A stretch of DNA of 64,000 nucleotides from JAOUEA01 sp963825685 (GCA_963825685.1 CAWGUD010000021.1:124001-188000); one strand, 5' to 3'; positions 1-7,949 are shown, counted from the stretch's first letter. Notes: generated by a model from the letters alone, not told the origin. A program made the numbers and translations.

Positions 1-2
1 CG

Positions 3-128
3 CCGACCCCTCAGGACGGCGACTCCTGGGTCGCGGGCCCCCAACCCTCGAGAGGCCTGAGCTTCCGGAAGTTGGCGGGCGCGGCGAGCGGGAAGAAGGA
101 CCGCGACGGCGACTCGTCTCGACGCTGA
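3..128 (+). CDS. C-terminal end of an unidentified protein (5' truncated by window edge)
   Basis: An open frame of 41 codons runs from the window edge to a TGA at 126-128. Third-position GC is very high (mostly C or G), as in the real genes here, and the peptide is hydrophilic, ending in a basic, Lys/Arg/Asp-rich tail (…GKKDRDGDSSRR). It ends 6 nt before the stop of rny, so the two genes are convergent. No family can be named from this fragment; the call rests on codon bias and the absence of stops only. Confidence 0.45.
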   Translation, partial: PTPQDGDSWVAGPQPSRGLSFRKLAGAASGKKDRDGDSSRR

Positions 129-134
129 CCCGCG

Positions 135-1667
135 CTAACGCGCGTACTCGGTTGCCCGGGTCTCCCGCACGACCGTGATCCGGATCTGGCCTGGGTACTG
201 GAGCTCTTCCTCCACCTGTTTCGCGATATCGCGAGCGATCACCTGGGCCTGCATGTCGTCGACATCGTCGGGCTCCACCATCACCCTGACCTCGCGTCCC
301 GCTTGCATCGCGAAGGTCTTCACGACACCGGGATGTGTGGTGCAGATCTCCTCGAGGCGCTCCAGGCGCTTCACGTAGGTCTCGAGCGACTCGCGCCGGG
401 CACCGGGCCGTCCGCCGCTGATGCCGTCGGCGATCTGCGCCAGCACCGCATCGATCGTGTGTTGCTCGACCTCGCCGTGGTGCGACTCGATGCAGTGCAC
501 GACCTCGGGCGACTCCCCCATGCGCCGGGCGATCTCGGCGCCGATGATGGCGTGCGAGCCTTCGACCTCGTGGGTGACGGCTTTCCCGATGTCGTGGAGG
601 AAGGCACCCCGCTTCACGATCGTTGGGTCCAGCCCGATCTCGGCGGCGAGGCCGCTCGCGATGTGGGCCGACTCGACGAGGTGACGCAGCACGTTCTGGC
701 CGTAGGACGTGCGGTACTGGAGCCGCCCGAGCAGCTTCACCATCTCGGGGTGGACATCGGTGATGCCCACCTCGGCGACGGCATCCTCACCCGCCCGTCG
801 CACGTGCTCCTCGAGCTCACGCTGGGACCGCTCGTGTATCTCCTCGATGCGGGCCGGATGGATGCGACCGTCCTCGACGAGTTTGGCGAGGGTCATCCTG
901 GCCGCCTCACGACGAACCGGGTCGAAGCACGACAGGACGACCGCTTCCGGGGTGTCGTCGATGATGAGGTTCACTCCCGTCACCGACTCGAACGCCCGGA
1001 TGTTGCGGCCCTCGCGGCCGATGATGCGTCCCTTCATGTCCTCGCTGGGCAGGGCGAACACGCTCACGGTGGACTCCGCGGTCTGCTCAGACGCGACCCG
1101 TTGGATCGCGATCGTGACGATCTTGCGCGCCCGCTCCTCGCCGTCCTCGCGAGCGCGCTGTTCGATCTCGCGCACCTGGCTCATCGCCGCCCGTTTCGCG
1201 TCGTCGACGACCTGGGTCATGAGCTGGTCCCTCGCCTCGCTCGAGGTCATCCCGGCGATCTTCTCGAGCTGGGCGCGATGGAGCTCGGTGGCCCGCTCCA
1301 ACTGCGTCCGAACGTACGTGAGCTTCTCGTCACGTTCCTCGAGCTCGACGGCCCGTGCGTCGGCGCGCTCGAGCTTGGCTTGCAGGTCGGTGCTCGCCGC
1401 ACTCATGCGCCGCTCTTGACGCACGATCTCGTCCCGCCGGCTTCGGATGTCGTCATCCGCCTCGCGCCGGAGGGTCGAGATCTCGTCCTTCGCCTCGCCG
1501 AGCGCCCGCTTCGAGGCGGCGTCCGCCTCACGTTCGGCATCGAGCAGCATCTTCTGGGCGCGCGTTTCGATGCTCTGTGCATTGGTCGCAGCGATCGACT
1601 TCCTGTACAGGAAGCCCGCCGCGAAGCCGAGCAGCAGCCCGGCGATACCCGTCAACACTGGGACCAT
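135..1667 (-). CDS. rny: Ribonuclease Y, membrane-anchored endoribonuclease
   Basis: Endoribonuclease that initiates mRNA decay at the inner face of the membrane. The 510-residue product has the full RNase Y layout: an N-terminal membrane helix (about residues 3-22), a long charged coiled coil (about 25-170), a KH domain with GRIIGREGRN near 213-222, and an HD domain with the metal-binding His-Asp of FLHDIGK near 358-359. I chose ATG at 1667 because GGAGGA lies just upstream; a TTG five codons earlier is in frame but would put the Shine-Dalgarno inside the gene. It sits downstream of recX, the order found in several deep-branching actinobacteria. A -35/-10 pair at 1892-1920 implies a leader of roughly 220 nt. 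Length and domains are normal. Confidence 0.96.
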   Translation of the reverse strand: MVPVLTGIAGLLLGFAAGFLYRKSIAATNAQSIETRAQKMLLDAEREADAASKRALGEAKDEISTLRREADDDIRSRRDEIVRQERRMSAASTDLQAKLERADARAVELEERDEKLTYVRTQLERATELHRAQLEKIAGMTSSEARDQLMTQVVDDAKRAAMSQVREIEQRAREDGEERARKIVTIAIQRVASEQTAESTVSVFALPSEDMKGRIIGREGRNIRAFESVTGVNLIIDDTPEAVVLSCFDPVRREAARMTLAKLVEDGRIHPARIEEIHERSQRELEEHVRRAGEDAVAEVGITDVHPEMVKLLGRLQYRTSYGQNVLRHLVESAHIASGLAAEIGLDPTIVKRGAFLHDIGKAVTHEVEGSHAIIGAEIARRMGESPEVVHCIESHHGEVEQHTIDAVLAQIADGISGGRPGARRESLETYVKRLERLEEICTTHPGVVKTFAMQAGREVRVMVEPDDVDDMQAQVIARDIAKQVEEELQYPGQIRITVVRETRATEYAR

Positions 1668-1891
1668 GGCTCTCCTCCACAAACCTCGTCAGACGACGTT
1701 TGCGAGAAGGACCCTCCGGTCCGCGTTCGTTCGGTCAGACGCTGTGCGCGAGTGTGCGGAACCTCGTCGGCGGCCGGCTGGAGCGCCGCCGGCTGCTCTG
1801 GGTGGTCGGTTTGGCGTGGGTCGGGGTCAAGACTCGCTCACAGGTGGGATTCGTTGAACGTGGTTTCGGAAGTGTTCCTCTCGTGTTCACG

Positions 1892-1920
1892 ATGCTACGG
1901 CCGCACCGTGCACGAGGCAA
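1892..1920 (-). promoter_or_regulatory. Putative rny promoter
   Basis: On the minus strand TTGCCT (1915-1920) and TAGCAT (1892-1897) are separated by exactly 17 nt, just downstream of the recX stop. The leader between this site and rny (1668-1885) contains a GC-rich inverted repeat (CGGCGGC near 1768-1774 with its complement near 1785-1791) and no supported gene. Confidence 0.5.
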
Positions 1921-1932
1921 GGTCCCATCGAC

Positions 1933-2442
1933 CTAGTCCTGATCGTCGACCTCGAGGGCCTTGCGCGCGGCCGATCTCGCGATGTCCGGGGAGTAACCGC
2001 GACGAACGAGCAGGGATGTCAGCCGACCGAAGGCCTTGTGGGGCTCGACACCCTCGAGCCGGCCGGCGCGCACCCGAGCCAGCTCGAACGCCCGGTCGTG
2101 CTCGGCATCGGGGGCATCGTCGGCGACCCGGGTTGCGAGGTCGGGGGCGATGCCCTTGGCGAGCAATGCGCTCGCGACGGCCCGGCGACCCGCGCGACGC
2201 GATCCGAACTGGTGGTCGGCCAACTGACGAGCGAACGCCTCGTCGTCGATCAGACCGACCCGCTCGAGACGCACGAGCACGTCGTCGACCTCGTCGGCTT
2301 CGAACCCGGCTGCCAGGAGGCGCCGCTCGAGCTCCCGGCGGGCGCGCGGGCGCACCGCCAGGAGCCCCAGGGCCCGCTCGTGACAACTCTTCGGGTTCTT
2401 CGCCACCCTGGGTCCACGCCCGGCGGATGTCGTGGCCTGCAC
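1933..2442 (-). CDS. recX: Regulatory protein RecX
   Basis: RecX binds RecA filaments and blocks their extension, limiting recombination and SOS induction. The 169-residue product has the three-helix repeat pattern of the family: RARRELERRLLAAGF and VLVRLERVGLIDDEAFARQ in the first repeat, RRAVASALLAKGI in the second, and LTSLLVRRGYSPDIARSA at the C-terminus. It starts 5 nt after the recA stop, so it is surely cotranscribed with recA. The N-terminal 15 residues before the conserved core are variable, and an ATG/GTG choice there cannot be settled by eye. Nothing is missing compared with the family. Confidence 0.93.
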   Translation of the reverse strand: MQATTSAGRGPRVAKNPKSCHERALGLLAVRPRARRELERRLLAAGFEADEVDDVLVRLERVGLIDDEAFARQLADHQFGSRRAGRRAVASALLAKGIAPDLATRVADDAPDAEHDRAFELARVRAGRLEGVEPHKAFGRLTSLLVRRGYSPDIARSAARKALEVDDQD

Positions 2443-2447
2443 GCGCC

Positions 2448-3551
2448 TTATCCGTCGGCTCCGGCCTTCGCCTTCGCCTTGACCTTCTCGTCAGCAGCCG
2501 AGTCGTCGTCGAGCACCACGTCGGGCACGATCTCGATCGGTGTCTCGTCTCCCTCGTCGCCGAAGGCGGTGATGCCGACCGCCTCGCGAACCTTCCGCTC
2601 GATCTCGTCACGGACGTCAGTGTGCTCAGCGAGGAAGGCGCGTGCGTTCTCCCGCCCCTGTCCCAGCTGCTCCCCTTCGTAGGTGAACCAGGCGCCGGAC
2701 TTCTTGATGATCTCGAGGTCGACGCCCACGTCGATCAGTGAGCCCTCCTTGGAGATGCCCTTGCCGTACATGATGTCGAACTCGCACTGACGGAAGGGCG
2801 GGGCCACCTTGTTCTTGACGACCTTCACCCTCGTGCGCGAGCCGACGACCTCGGTGCCGTCCTTGAGGTTCTCGATCTTGCGCACGTCGAGTCGGACCGA
2901 GGAGTAGAACTTGAGCGCTCGCCCGCCGGGGGTGGTCTCGGGAGAACCGAACATCACGCCGATCTTCTCGCGGAGCTGGTTGATGAAGATGGCCGTGGTG
3001 TCGAACTTCGAGAGCGATCCGGAGAGCTTGCGCATCGCCTGGCTCATGAGCCTCGCCTGCAAGCCGACGTGGGTGTCACCCATCTCTCCCTCGATCTCGG
3101 CGCGAGGGACCAGCGCCGCGACCGAGTCGATGACCACCAGGTCGAGCGCTGCCGAACGAACCAGCATGTCGGCGATCTCGAGGGCCTGCTCGCCCGAGTC
3201 GGGTTGTGAGACCAACAGCTCGTCGATGTTCACGCCCAGCTCTCGCGCGTAGGTCGGGTCGAGCGCGTGCTCGGCGTCGATGAAGGCCGCGATGCCGCCG
3301 TTGGCCTGTGCCTCAGCGATGATGTGCAGGCAGACGGTGGTCTTGCCCGAGCCCTCGGGTCCGAAGACCTCCATCACTCGGCCTCGGGGAATCCCCCCGA
3401 TGCCGAGCGCGAGGTCGAGCGCGAGCGACCCCGTGGGGATCACCGATACGCCCGCCCCCGCCGGGTGCTCCCCGAGCTTCATGACGGCGCCCTTGCCGAA
3501 CTGCTTCTCGATCTGCTGGAGCGTGACGTCGAGCATCTTGTCGCGGTCCAC
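2448..3551 (-). CDS. recA: Recombinase RecA
   Basis: ATP-dependent strand-exchange protein and coprotease for LexA. The Walker A motif GPEGSGKT, the AEHALDP motif, the Walker B strand LVVIDSVAALVP and the L2 loop segment (FINQLREKIGVMFG) are all present, followed by the C-terminal regulatory region ending in an acidic, Lys/Ala-rich tail. I place the start at GTG 3551, 367 residues, because AAGGAGG stands 5 nt upstream and the protein then begins in the usual place (DRDKMLDVTLQQIEKQFGKG). An in-frame ATG at 3659 with AGAGGTG upstream would add 36 residues unlike RecA and rich in codons rare here (TCA, CCA, ACA, GGA), so I consider it leader. LexA control is visible upstream. Confidence 0.97.
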   Translation of the reverse strand: MDRDKMLDVTLQQIEKQFGKGAVMKLGEHPAGAGVSVIPTGSLALDLALGIGGIPRGRVMEVFGPEGSGKTTVCLHIIAEAQANGGIAAFIDAEHALDPTYARELGVNIDELLVSQPDSGEQALEIADMLVRSAALDLVVIDSVAALVPRAEIEGEMGDTHVGLQARLMSQAMRKLSGSLSKFDTTAIFINQLREKIGVMFGSPETTPGGRALKFYSSVRLDVRKIENLKDGTEVVGSRTRVKVVKNKVAPPFRQCEFDIMYGKGISKEGSLIDVGVDLEIIKKSGAWFTYEGEQLGQGRENARAFLAEHTDVRDEIERKVREAVGITAFGDEGDETPIEIVPDVVLDDDSAADEKVKAKAKAGADG

Positions 3552-3695
3552 CCTGGCCTCCTTCTCCCTGGCCCCCTGGCCCCTCGGCCCACCGGCGAGG
3601 AGGTGCCGTGCGAGCTCATCTCCTGTTGGAACGCGCACGCTAGCGAGCGGGTCTGACATAAGTTACACCTCTGTGATCCGGTCGGTGCTGTCGGC

Positions 3696-3724
3696 ACGCT
3701 ACCCGAACACCTGTTCGGATGCAA
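3696..3724 (-). promoter_or_regulatory. recA SOS promoter with LexA operator between -35 and -10
   Basis: The minus strand carries TTGCAT (3719-3724), a 17-nt spacer and TAGCGT (3696-3701). The spacer contains the perfect palindrome CGAAC-AGGT-GTTCG (3704-3717), which fits the actinobacterial/Gram-positive LexA box (CGAAC-N4-GTTCG). A repressor there would block both hexamers. The expected transcription start is near 3689, giving a leader of about 138 nt to the GTG start. Confidence 0.85.
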
Positions 3725-3733
3725 CCATCCGGG

Positions 3734-4336
3734 TCAGGCGGGAGACGTCATCCGCTTTTCCAGGGGGAGGGTCGCGACCCGTTCGTAGATGGGCGCGGCG
3801 CGCCGTCCATGGCTCCTCATCAGCTCAAGCGAGTCGACCTCGAACCGGCCGCTCTCGAGGGGGGTCCGGACGAACGCCGAGGGCAGCGCGAGCGCGGGGT
3901 CGCTCCTGGCGACGGTCAGGTGGGCGCTGAACGGTCGAGCCTCGGGCGCGAACTCGGGGGCCAACGCGCTCCGCACGGCGGTGGCCAGTTCCCCGATCGC
4001 TCCAGGATCGTCGTCGAGGCCGGCCCACAGCACCCGCGCTCGATCCGTCGATGGAAAGGCGCCGAGCCCCCGCACGCACGTCTCGAACGCCGGTGTCCGC
4101 TCCGCGACCTCGGCGAGCTGCTCCAGGACCCACGGGACCAGTCGGGAGGACGTCGACCCCAGGAACGCGAGGGTGACGTGCCAGTTCCCACGCGGCACCC
4201 ATCGAGCCTGCGGGAACGCCTCGCGCCACGCCCCGATCGCCGCCTCGACGGCGTCGGCGGCCCCCGCCGGGATCGCGACGGCGGCGAAGAGGCGTTGCGG
4301 CTTCCCCTCCCGTCCCGACGCGCGATCGGTCGTCAC
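3734..4336 (-). CDS. thpR: RNA 2',3'-cyclic phosphodiesterase (2'-5' RNA ligase family)
   Basis: Member of the 2H phosphoesterase family that opens 2',3'-cyclic phosphates on RNA ends. The two family-defining HxTx motifs are visible: HVTL in the first half (…GNWHVTLAFLGS) and HLTV in the second (…FSAHLTVARS), about 85 residues apart as expected. Product is 200 residues from GTG 4336, which follows the cinA stop by 17 nt; longer in-frame versions run through the end of cinA and are not credible. Adjacent to cinA as in many actinobacteria. The physiological substrate in bacteria is not well known. Confidence 0.88.
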   Translation of the reverse strand: MTTDRASGREGKPQRLFAAVAIPAGAADAVEAAIGAWREAFPQARWVPRGNWHVTLAFLGSTSSRLVPWVLEQLAEVAERTPAFETCVRGLGAFPSTDRARVLWAGLDDDPGAIGELATAVRSALAPEFAPEARPFSAHLTVARSDPALALPSAFVRTPLESGRFEVDSLELMRSHGRRAAPIYERVATLPLEKRMTSPA

Positions 4337-4353
4337 GGTCGCCGTCCTGGACC

Positions 4354-5634
4354 TCAGACGATGCGGTCGCCGTCGGGCAGCGACCTGCCCTCGAGGAAGC
4401 GACGCACGAGGTCGAGCCCCGCCTGCTCGGCCGAGCGACGCACCCGCGCGCGCTCGCCGGACGCGACGTAACCGCGAGCGTGCGTGACGCCATCGGCGTC
4501 GAGACCGATCCACACCGTGCCCGGCTCGGCCCCGTCATGCGGTTGTGGACCTGCGGCGCCGGTGAGCGAGACGGCCACGTCGGCCTCGTACAGGCGACGG
4601 GCGCCGGCCGCCATCTCGAGCGCGCACTCGCGACTCACGACGCCCGGCCCCTCGATCGTCGCGCGCGACACCCCGAGCACTCGCTGCTTCGCCTCGGGCG
4701 TGTACACGACGGCCGACCCGACGAAGACCTTCGAGGCCCCCTCGGCGGCGGTCAGACGGGCCCCGACGCTGCCACCGGTGAGCGACTCGGCGCACGCGAG
4801 GCGCCGCCCGGATGCCAGCAGGAGTCGCGAGACCGCCTGCTCAAGCGTCTCGTCGTCGAGCGTGAACACCAGGTCACCGAGTCGACGATGCACCTCGGCC
4901 GCGAGCGGGGCGATCATCGACTCCGCCTGCTGCACCGTGTCGGCCTTGGCCGTGAGTCGAACCTTCACCTCCCCCGCCGAGGCGAGGTAGGCGAGGCTGG
5001 GGTTCGACGACGCCGGGAAGAGGTCCGCCAGCATCTCCGCGACCCTCGATTCCCCGATGCCCACGCACCGCAGCGTGCGGGAACGCACCACCGCTGCGCC
5101 GATCGTGGCGCCGAGGTCGGGGAGCACCCTGCTGCGCATCATCGCGGTCATCTCCGTCGGCACGCCCGGCAGCGCATAGACCCGCACACCGCCCGGCAGA
5201 TCCGCGACGAGCCCGGGAGCGGAGCCGCGGTCGTTCTCGATCGTTCCAGCTCCTCGCGGGACGTCGGCCTGGCGCAGGTTGTTCTCGGGCATAGGGCCGG
5301 CGCCGAACCCCGCGAACCGTGCGCGCAGCCACTGCTCGAGCTCGGGATCGCGTTCCAGCGGCACGCCCATCACCCGCGCGAGCGCATCGCGGGTGATGTC
5401 GTCCTCGGTGGGCCCGAGCCCACCCGTCGTGATCACGACGTCGGATCGGGAAGCGGCGAGCTCCAACACCGACACGATGCGGTCGAGGTTGTCGCCCACC
5501 ACCTGGTGGAACAGAACGTCGGCGCCGACCTCCGCGAGCCGCTCACCGATCCAGCGAGCGTTGGTGTTCACGATCTGTCCGAGCAGCAACTCGGTGCCCA
5601 CACCGACGACCTCGACCCGCACCGAACGGCTCAC
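4354..5634 (-). CDS. cinA: CinA family protein (molybdopterin-like domain plus nicotinamide nucleotide amidohydrolase domain)
   Basis: Two-domain CinA: an N-terminal MoCF/MogA-like domain with VVGVGTELLLGQIVNTN and TTGGLGPTEDD, and a C-terminal amidase domain with CAESLTGGSVGARLT and GSAVVYTPEAKQRVLGV. Related enzymes deamidate NMN in pyridine nucleotide salvage and hydrolyse ADP-ribose; the gene often neighbours recA and is associated with competence in some bacteria. I chose GTG 5634 (426 residues) because it overlaps the rodZ stop by 4 nt (GTGA) and matches the family N-terminus; the longer reading would overlap rodZ. Length and motifs are normal. Confidence 0.93.
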   Translation of the reverse strand: MSRSVRVEVVGVGTELLLGQIVNTNARWIGERLAEVGADVLFHQVVGDNLDRIVSVLELAASRSDVVITTGGLGPTEDDITRDALARVMGVPLERDPELEQWLRARFAGFGAGPMPENNLRQADVPRGAGTIENDRGSAPGLVADLPGGVRVYALPGVPTEMTAMMRSRVLPDLGATIGAAVVRSRTLRCVGIGESRVAEMLADLFPASSNPSLAYLASAGEVKVRLTAKADTVQQAESMIAPLAAEVHRRLGDLVFTLDDETLEQAVSRLLLASGRRLACAESLTGGSVGARLTAAEGASKVFVGSAVVYTPEAKQRVLGVSRATIEGPGVVSRECALEMAAGARRLYEADVAVSLTGAAGPQPHDGAEPGTVWIGLDADGVTHARGYVASGERARVRRSAEQAGLDLVRRFLEGRSLPDGDRIV

Positions 5635-6374
5635 GGGGTCGGCGCCCCGGTCGTCGCGTCGGGTGACTCGCGAACGTCGAACGTGAACGTGTCGGTCCAT
5701 GCCGTGCCGGGCTCTCCGGGTGCTCCCAGGTCCCTCCCGGCGACCGTCACCTGCACCGCGCCACCGTCGGCGACGGCGAGCACGAGTTCCTCGTCGGCGG
5801 AGAACGAGAGGGTCTCGCCCTCCTCCATGTCGTGGATCTCGGGGGCGCCGTCGACGGTCACCGAGACCTCGACGGGACGCAGTGCGACGAGCACGGCGTC
5901 GATCGTCGACGACGCGGTCGCAACTGGCGGAGCGGTCGTCGGGATCGCAGCCGGGGCCGGGGCGCCACGGTCACGGGCGACGAGCCCGAAGAGCAGCAGC
6001 AGGATGACGAGCGTCGCCGACCCGAACAGCAGGAACCGCTGGTTGTCGCGGATGCGCGTCGCCGCGATCGCTCGCTCGACGCGTCCGAGTCCCTCGGGGG
6101 GCGCAGGGGCCTCGGGCTCGGCGGCGTGCTTCGCGTACGCGCCGAGGACCTTGTCAGGGTTGACGCCCAGGTATTGGGCGTACGTGCGCAGGGCTCCTCG
6201 GACGAAGGCGTCGTTCGGCAGCGCCGCGAAGTCCTCGGTCTCGAGGGCGGTGAGTTGGTCGATCCGGAGCCTCGTGTCGCGCGAAGCAGCATCGAGCGAG
6301 AGTCCGCGGATGCGTCGTGCCTTCTCGAGCGCCGGGCCGACCCCGATGGGTCCTTGCAGCGATGTGCCGGCCAT
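5631..6374 (-). CDS. rodZ: RodZ-like helix-turn-helix membrane protein
   Basis: Probable cytoskeletal membrane protein of the RodZ/YmfM type. About 247 residues: an N-terminal HTH_25 domain (ALEKARRIRGLSLDAASRDT, then LETEDFAALPNDAFVRGALRTYAQYLG), a linker, one transmembrane helix (FLLFGSATLVILLLLFGLVA) and a C-terminal beta-rich DUF4115 domain (VEVSVTVDGAPEI… DGGAVQVTVAGRDLG). Start is ATG 6374; an upstream GTG at 6404 is possible but lies in the promoter region. It is translationally coupled to cinA by a GTGA overlap. A minus-strand TATCAT at 6387-6392 gives a very short leader. Confidence 0.87.
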   Translation of the reverse strand: MAGTSLQGPIGVGPALEKARRIRGLSLDAASRDTRLRIDQLTALETEDFAALPNDAFVRGALRTYAQYLGVNPDKVLGAYAKHAAEPEAPAPPEGLGRVERAIAATRIRDNQRFLLFGSATLVILLLLFGLVARDRGAPAPAAIPTTAPPVATASSTIDAVLVALRPVEVSVTVDGAPEIHDMEEGETLSFSADEELVLAVADGGAVQVTVAGRDLGAPGEPGTAWTDTFTFDVRESPDATTGAPTP

Positions 6375-6386
6375 GTGAACCCCGGG

Positions 6387-6405
6387 ATGATAGCGCCGGT
6401 ACACT
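6387..6405. promoter_or_regulatory. Interlocked divergent promoters of rodZ and ppa
   Basis: Two -10 boxes lie 7 bp apart pointing outwards: TATCAT on the minus strand (6387-6392) for rodZ and TACACT on the plus strand (6400-6405) for ppa. TACACT ends 7 nt before the ppa ATG, so ppa should be leaderless. Each promoter's -35 region must lie inside the other gene's first bases, so RNA polymerase binding is probably mutually exclusive. Confidence 0.6.
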
Positions 6406-6412
6406 CCCCCGC

Positions 6413-6901
6413 ATGGTCGAGGACGCGCTCACCGTGTTCGTGGAGATCCCGAAGGGCTCCCGCAACAAGTACGAGATGGACCACGTGACGGGCGAGATCG
6501 TGCTCGACCGCATGCTCTTCACGTCGATGCAGTACCCGGCCGACTACGGGTTCATCGACGGCACCCTCGGCGGTGACGGAGATCCGCTCGATGCCCTCGT
6601 GTTCGTGGGCGAGCCGACGTTCCCGGGCTGTCGCATCAACGTGCGTCCGATCGGGTTGTTCCGGATGACCGACGAGAAGGGCGAGGACGAGAAGATCCTG
6701 TGTGTGCCGCTGCGCGACCCGATCTGGTCACACGTCGGCGATCTCGCCGGCCTGCCCATGACGCTGCTGAACGAGATCGAGCACTTCTTCCAGGTCTACA
6801 AGGACCTCGAAGGGCACAAGGTGAGCACGGAGGGGTTCGAGGACCGGGCGTCGGCCGAGCGTGTGATCGCCGAGGCGAAGGCGCGCGCGCACGACGCATG
6901 A
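6413..6901 (+). CDS. ppa: Inorganic pyrophosphatase
   Basis: Cytoplasmic family I pyrophosphatase that hydrolyses PPi to two phosphates and pulls biosynthetic reactions forward. The 162-residue product carries the family signature DGDPLDALV (metal-binding aspartates), the N-terminal VEIPKGSRNKYE and the downstream KDLEGHK segment. ATG 6413 is preceded by TACACT at 7 nt, consistent with a leaderless mRNA; longer readings would start inside rodZ on the other strand. The stop overlaps the start of the following acetyltransferase by 4 nt (ATGA). Confidence 0.96.
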   Translation: MVEDALTVFVEIPKGSRNKYEMDHVTGEIVLDRMLFTSMQYPADYGFIDGTLGGDGDPLDALVFVGEPTFPGCRINVRPIGLFRMTDEKGEDEKILCVPLRDPIWSHVGDLAGLPMTLLNEIEHFFQVYKDLEGHKVSTEGFEDRASAERVIAEAKARAHDA

Positions 6902-7428
6902 ACCCCAGGGTCGTGCTGCGCCCGCCGGCCGAGGCCGACCGCGCTGAGTTCATCGAGCGCCTCCTGGGGTCGGGCGAGCTGCACGACCCGTGGCTCGAGC
7001 CGGGCGAGCCGGCGCCATGGTTCGAGCGCCTGCTGGCCCGCAACCGCACCGAGACCGACCGCTCGCTCCTGGTCTGCGATGCGGAGGACGGCTCGATCGC
7101 CGGGGTGATGAACCTGTCGCAGATCGTGATGGGTCCGTTCAGGAGCGCGTTCCTCGGCTACTACGCGTTCGAGCCGTTCGCCGGTCAGGGGTACATGCGG
7201 GCGGCGATGCCGCTGCTGCTGCGGTTCGCGTTCGAGGAACTCGGACTGCATCGCGTGCAGGCGAACGTGCAGCCGGGCAATGAGGCCTCGATCGCGCTCG
7301 TGCGGCGCGCGGGGTTCCATCGCGAGGGCTTCTCACCCAGGTACCTGTTCATCCGGGGCGCCTGGCGCGATCACGAGCAGTGGGTGAAGCTCGCCGACGG
7401 TGCACCTGCTGTACGTGACCCCGCCTAG
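6898..7428 (+). CDS. GNAT-family N-acetyltransferase, RimJ/RimL type
   Basis: Acetyl-CoA-dependent N-acetyltransferase of 176 residues with the RimJ/RimL pattern: N-terminal VVLRPPAEADRAEFIERL, the central strand GYYAFEPFAGQGYMRAAM that holds the acetyl-CoA pyrophosphate loop (Q-x-x-G-Q-G-Y-like), ELGLHRVQANVQPGNEASI and the closing RAGFHREGF. Start ATG 6898 overlaps the ppa stop (ATGA), so the two are coexpressed. Substrate unknown; relatives modify ribosomal protein N-termini or small molecules. No obvious terminator follows. Confidence 0.88.
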   Translation: MNPRVVLRPPAEADRAEFIERLLGSGELHDPWLEPGEPAPWFERLLARNRTETDRSLLVCDAEDGSIAGVMNLSQIVMGPFRSAFLGYYAFEPFAGQGYMRAAMPLLLRFAFEELGLHRVQANVQPGNEASIALVRRAGFHREGFSPRYLFIRGAWRDHEQWVKLADGAPAVRDPA

Positions 7429-7446
7429 GCCAGGAGACGCAGAACT

Positions 7447-7523
7447 ACCGACTTCCGACGGCCCCCGCGCCGGAAAACACCGACTTTCGCCGGGCGCATC
7501 GGCCCCGTTCGGGGGATTAGTGT
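7447..7523 (+). promoter_or_regulatory. Putative promoter with direct repeats ahead of the 7547 gene
   Basis: Two near-identical 11-mers, ACCGACTTCCG (7447-7457) and ACCGACTTTCG (7479-7489), are spaced 32 bp start to start, about three helical turns. A TAGTGT -10 candidate follows at 7518-7523. The repeats sit where an activator or repressor dimer could bind; no regulator is identified. Confidence 0.35.
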
Positions 7524-7546
7524 GCGCTCGGAGGGGGAGGGAACCC

Positions 7547-7942
7547 GTGCTGATGGAGCCTGACATGAACGACACGACCTGGAAGTCCTCGCCGCTCTCG
7601 GCGATCCGTGAACCAGTGACCGCGCCCGACACGCTCTCGGAAGGCCCGGTGAAGTTCCTGTTGGTCTCGGGCCAGCTCGACGACGGCCGATGGGGACTGG
7701 TCGGGGCCTACTGGGTCTCGATCGACGGTGCCCGGGGCGGCTTCATCGTCGCTCCCCCGGCGATCTGGAGCGGCAGCGAGCTCGTCCGGAGCTTCCGCAG
7801 CGGAGCCGAACGAGGGTGGGAGGCCGAGCGCATCTACGCCTACTGGCAGGGCCAGGTGGGCATGGCGGGGCGGTTCATGATCGACCCCCAGCAGCACGCC
7901 GACACCCTCTTCCAGGTGGCCCGGCGCGTCGGCGCCCTCTGA
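7547..7942 (+). CDS. Conserved-looking hypothetical protein, 131 residues
   Basis: Family not recognised. The product is soluble, with no signal peptide or membrane helix. Its core is a WGLVGAYWVSIDG…GGFIVAPPAIW beta-strand-like segment followed by an amphipathic helix (SGSELVRSFRSGAERGWEAERIYAYWQG). GTG 7547 is favoured because GGAGGG stands 5 nt upstream; ATG 7553 and ATG 7565 are alternatives. High third-position GC supports coding. It has its own promoter candidate with paired direct repeats and ends 7 nt from the convergent ftsK stop. I see no clue to its function beyond that. Confidence 0.6.
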   Translation: MLMEPDMNDTTWKSSPLSAIREPVTAPDTLSEGPVKFLLVSGQLDDGRWGLVGAYWVSIDGARGGFIVAPPAIWSGSELVRSFRSGAERGWEAERIYAYWQGQVGMAGRFMIDPQQHADTLFQVARRVGAL

Positions 7943-7949
7943 GCGGCCC

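Noticed and set aside
1735..1932. A small gene in the recX-rny gap
   Set aside because: Short open frames there have no ribosome site or codon bias; the region is better explained as the rny promoter and leader.
303..2741. An 812-codon open frame on the plus strand across rny, recX and recA
   Set aside because: It is antisense to three well-supported genes; long open frames opposite real genes are expected in high-GC DNA. The peptide is Arg/His/Asp-rich with no domain.
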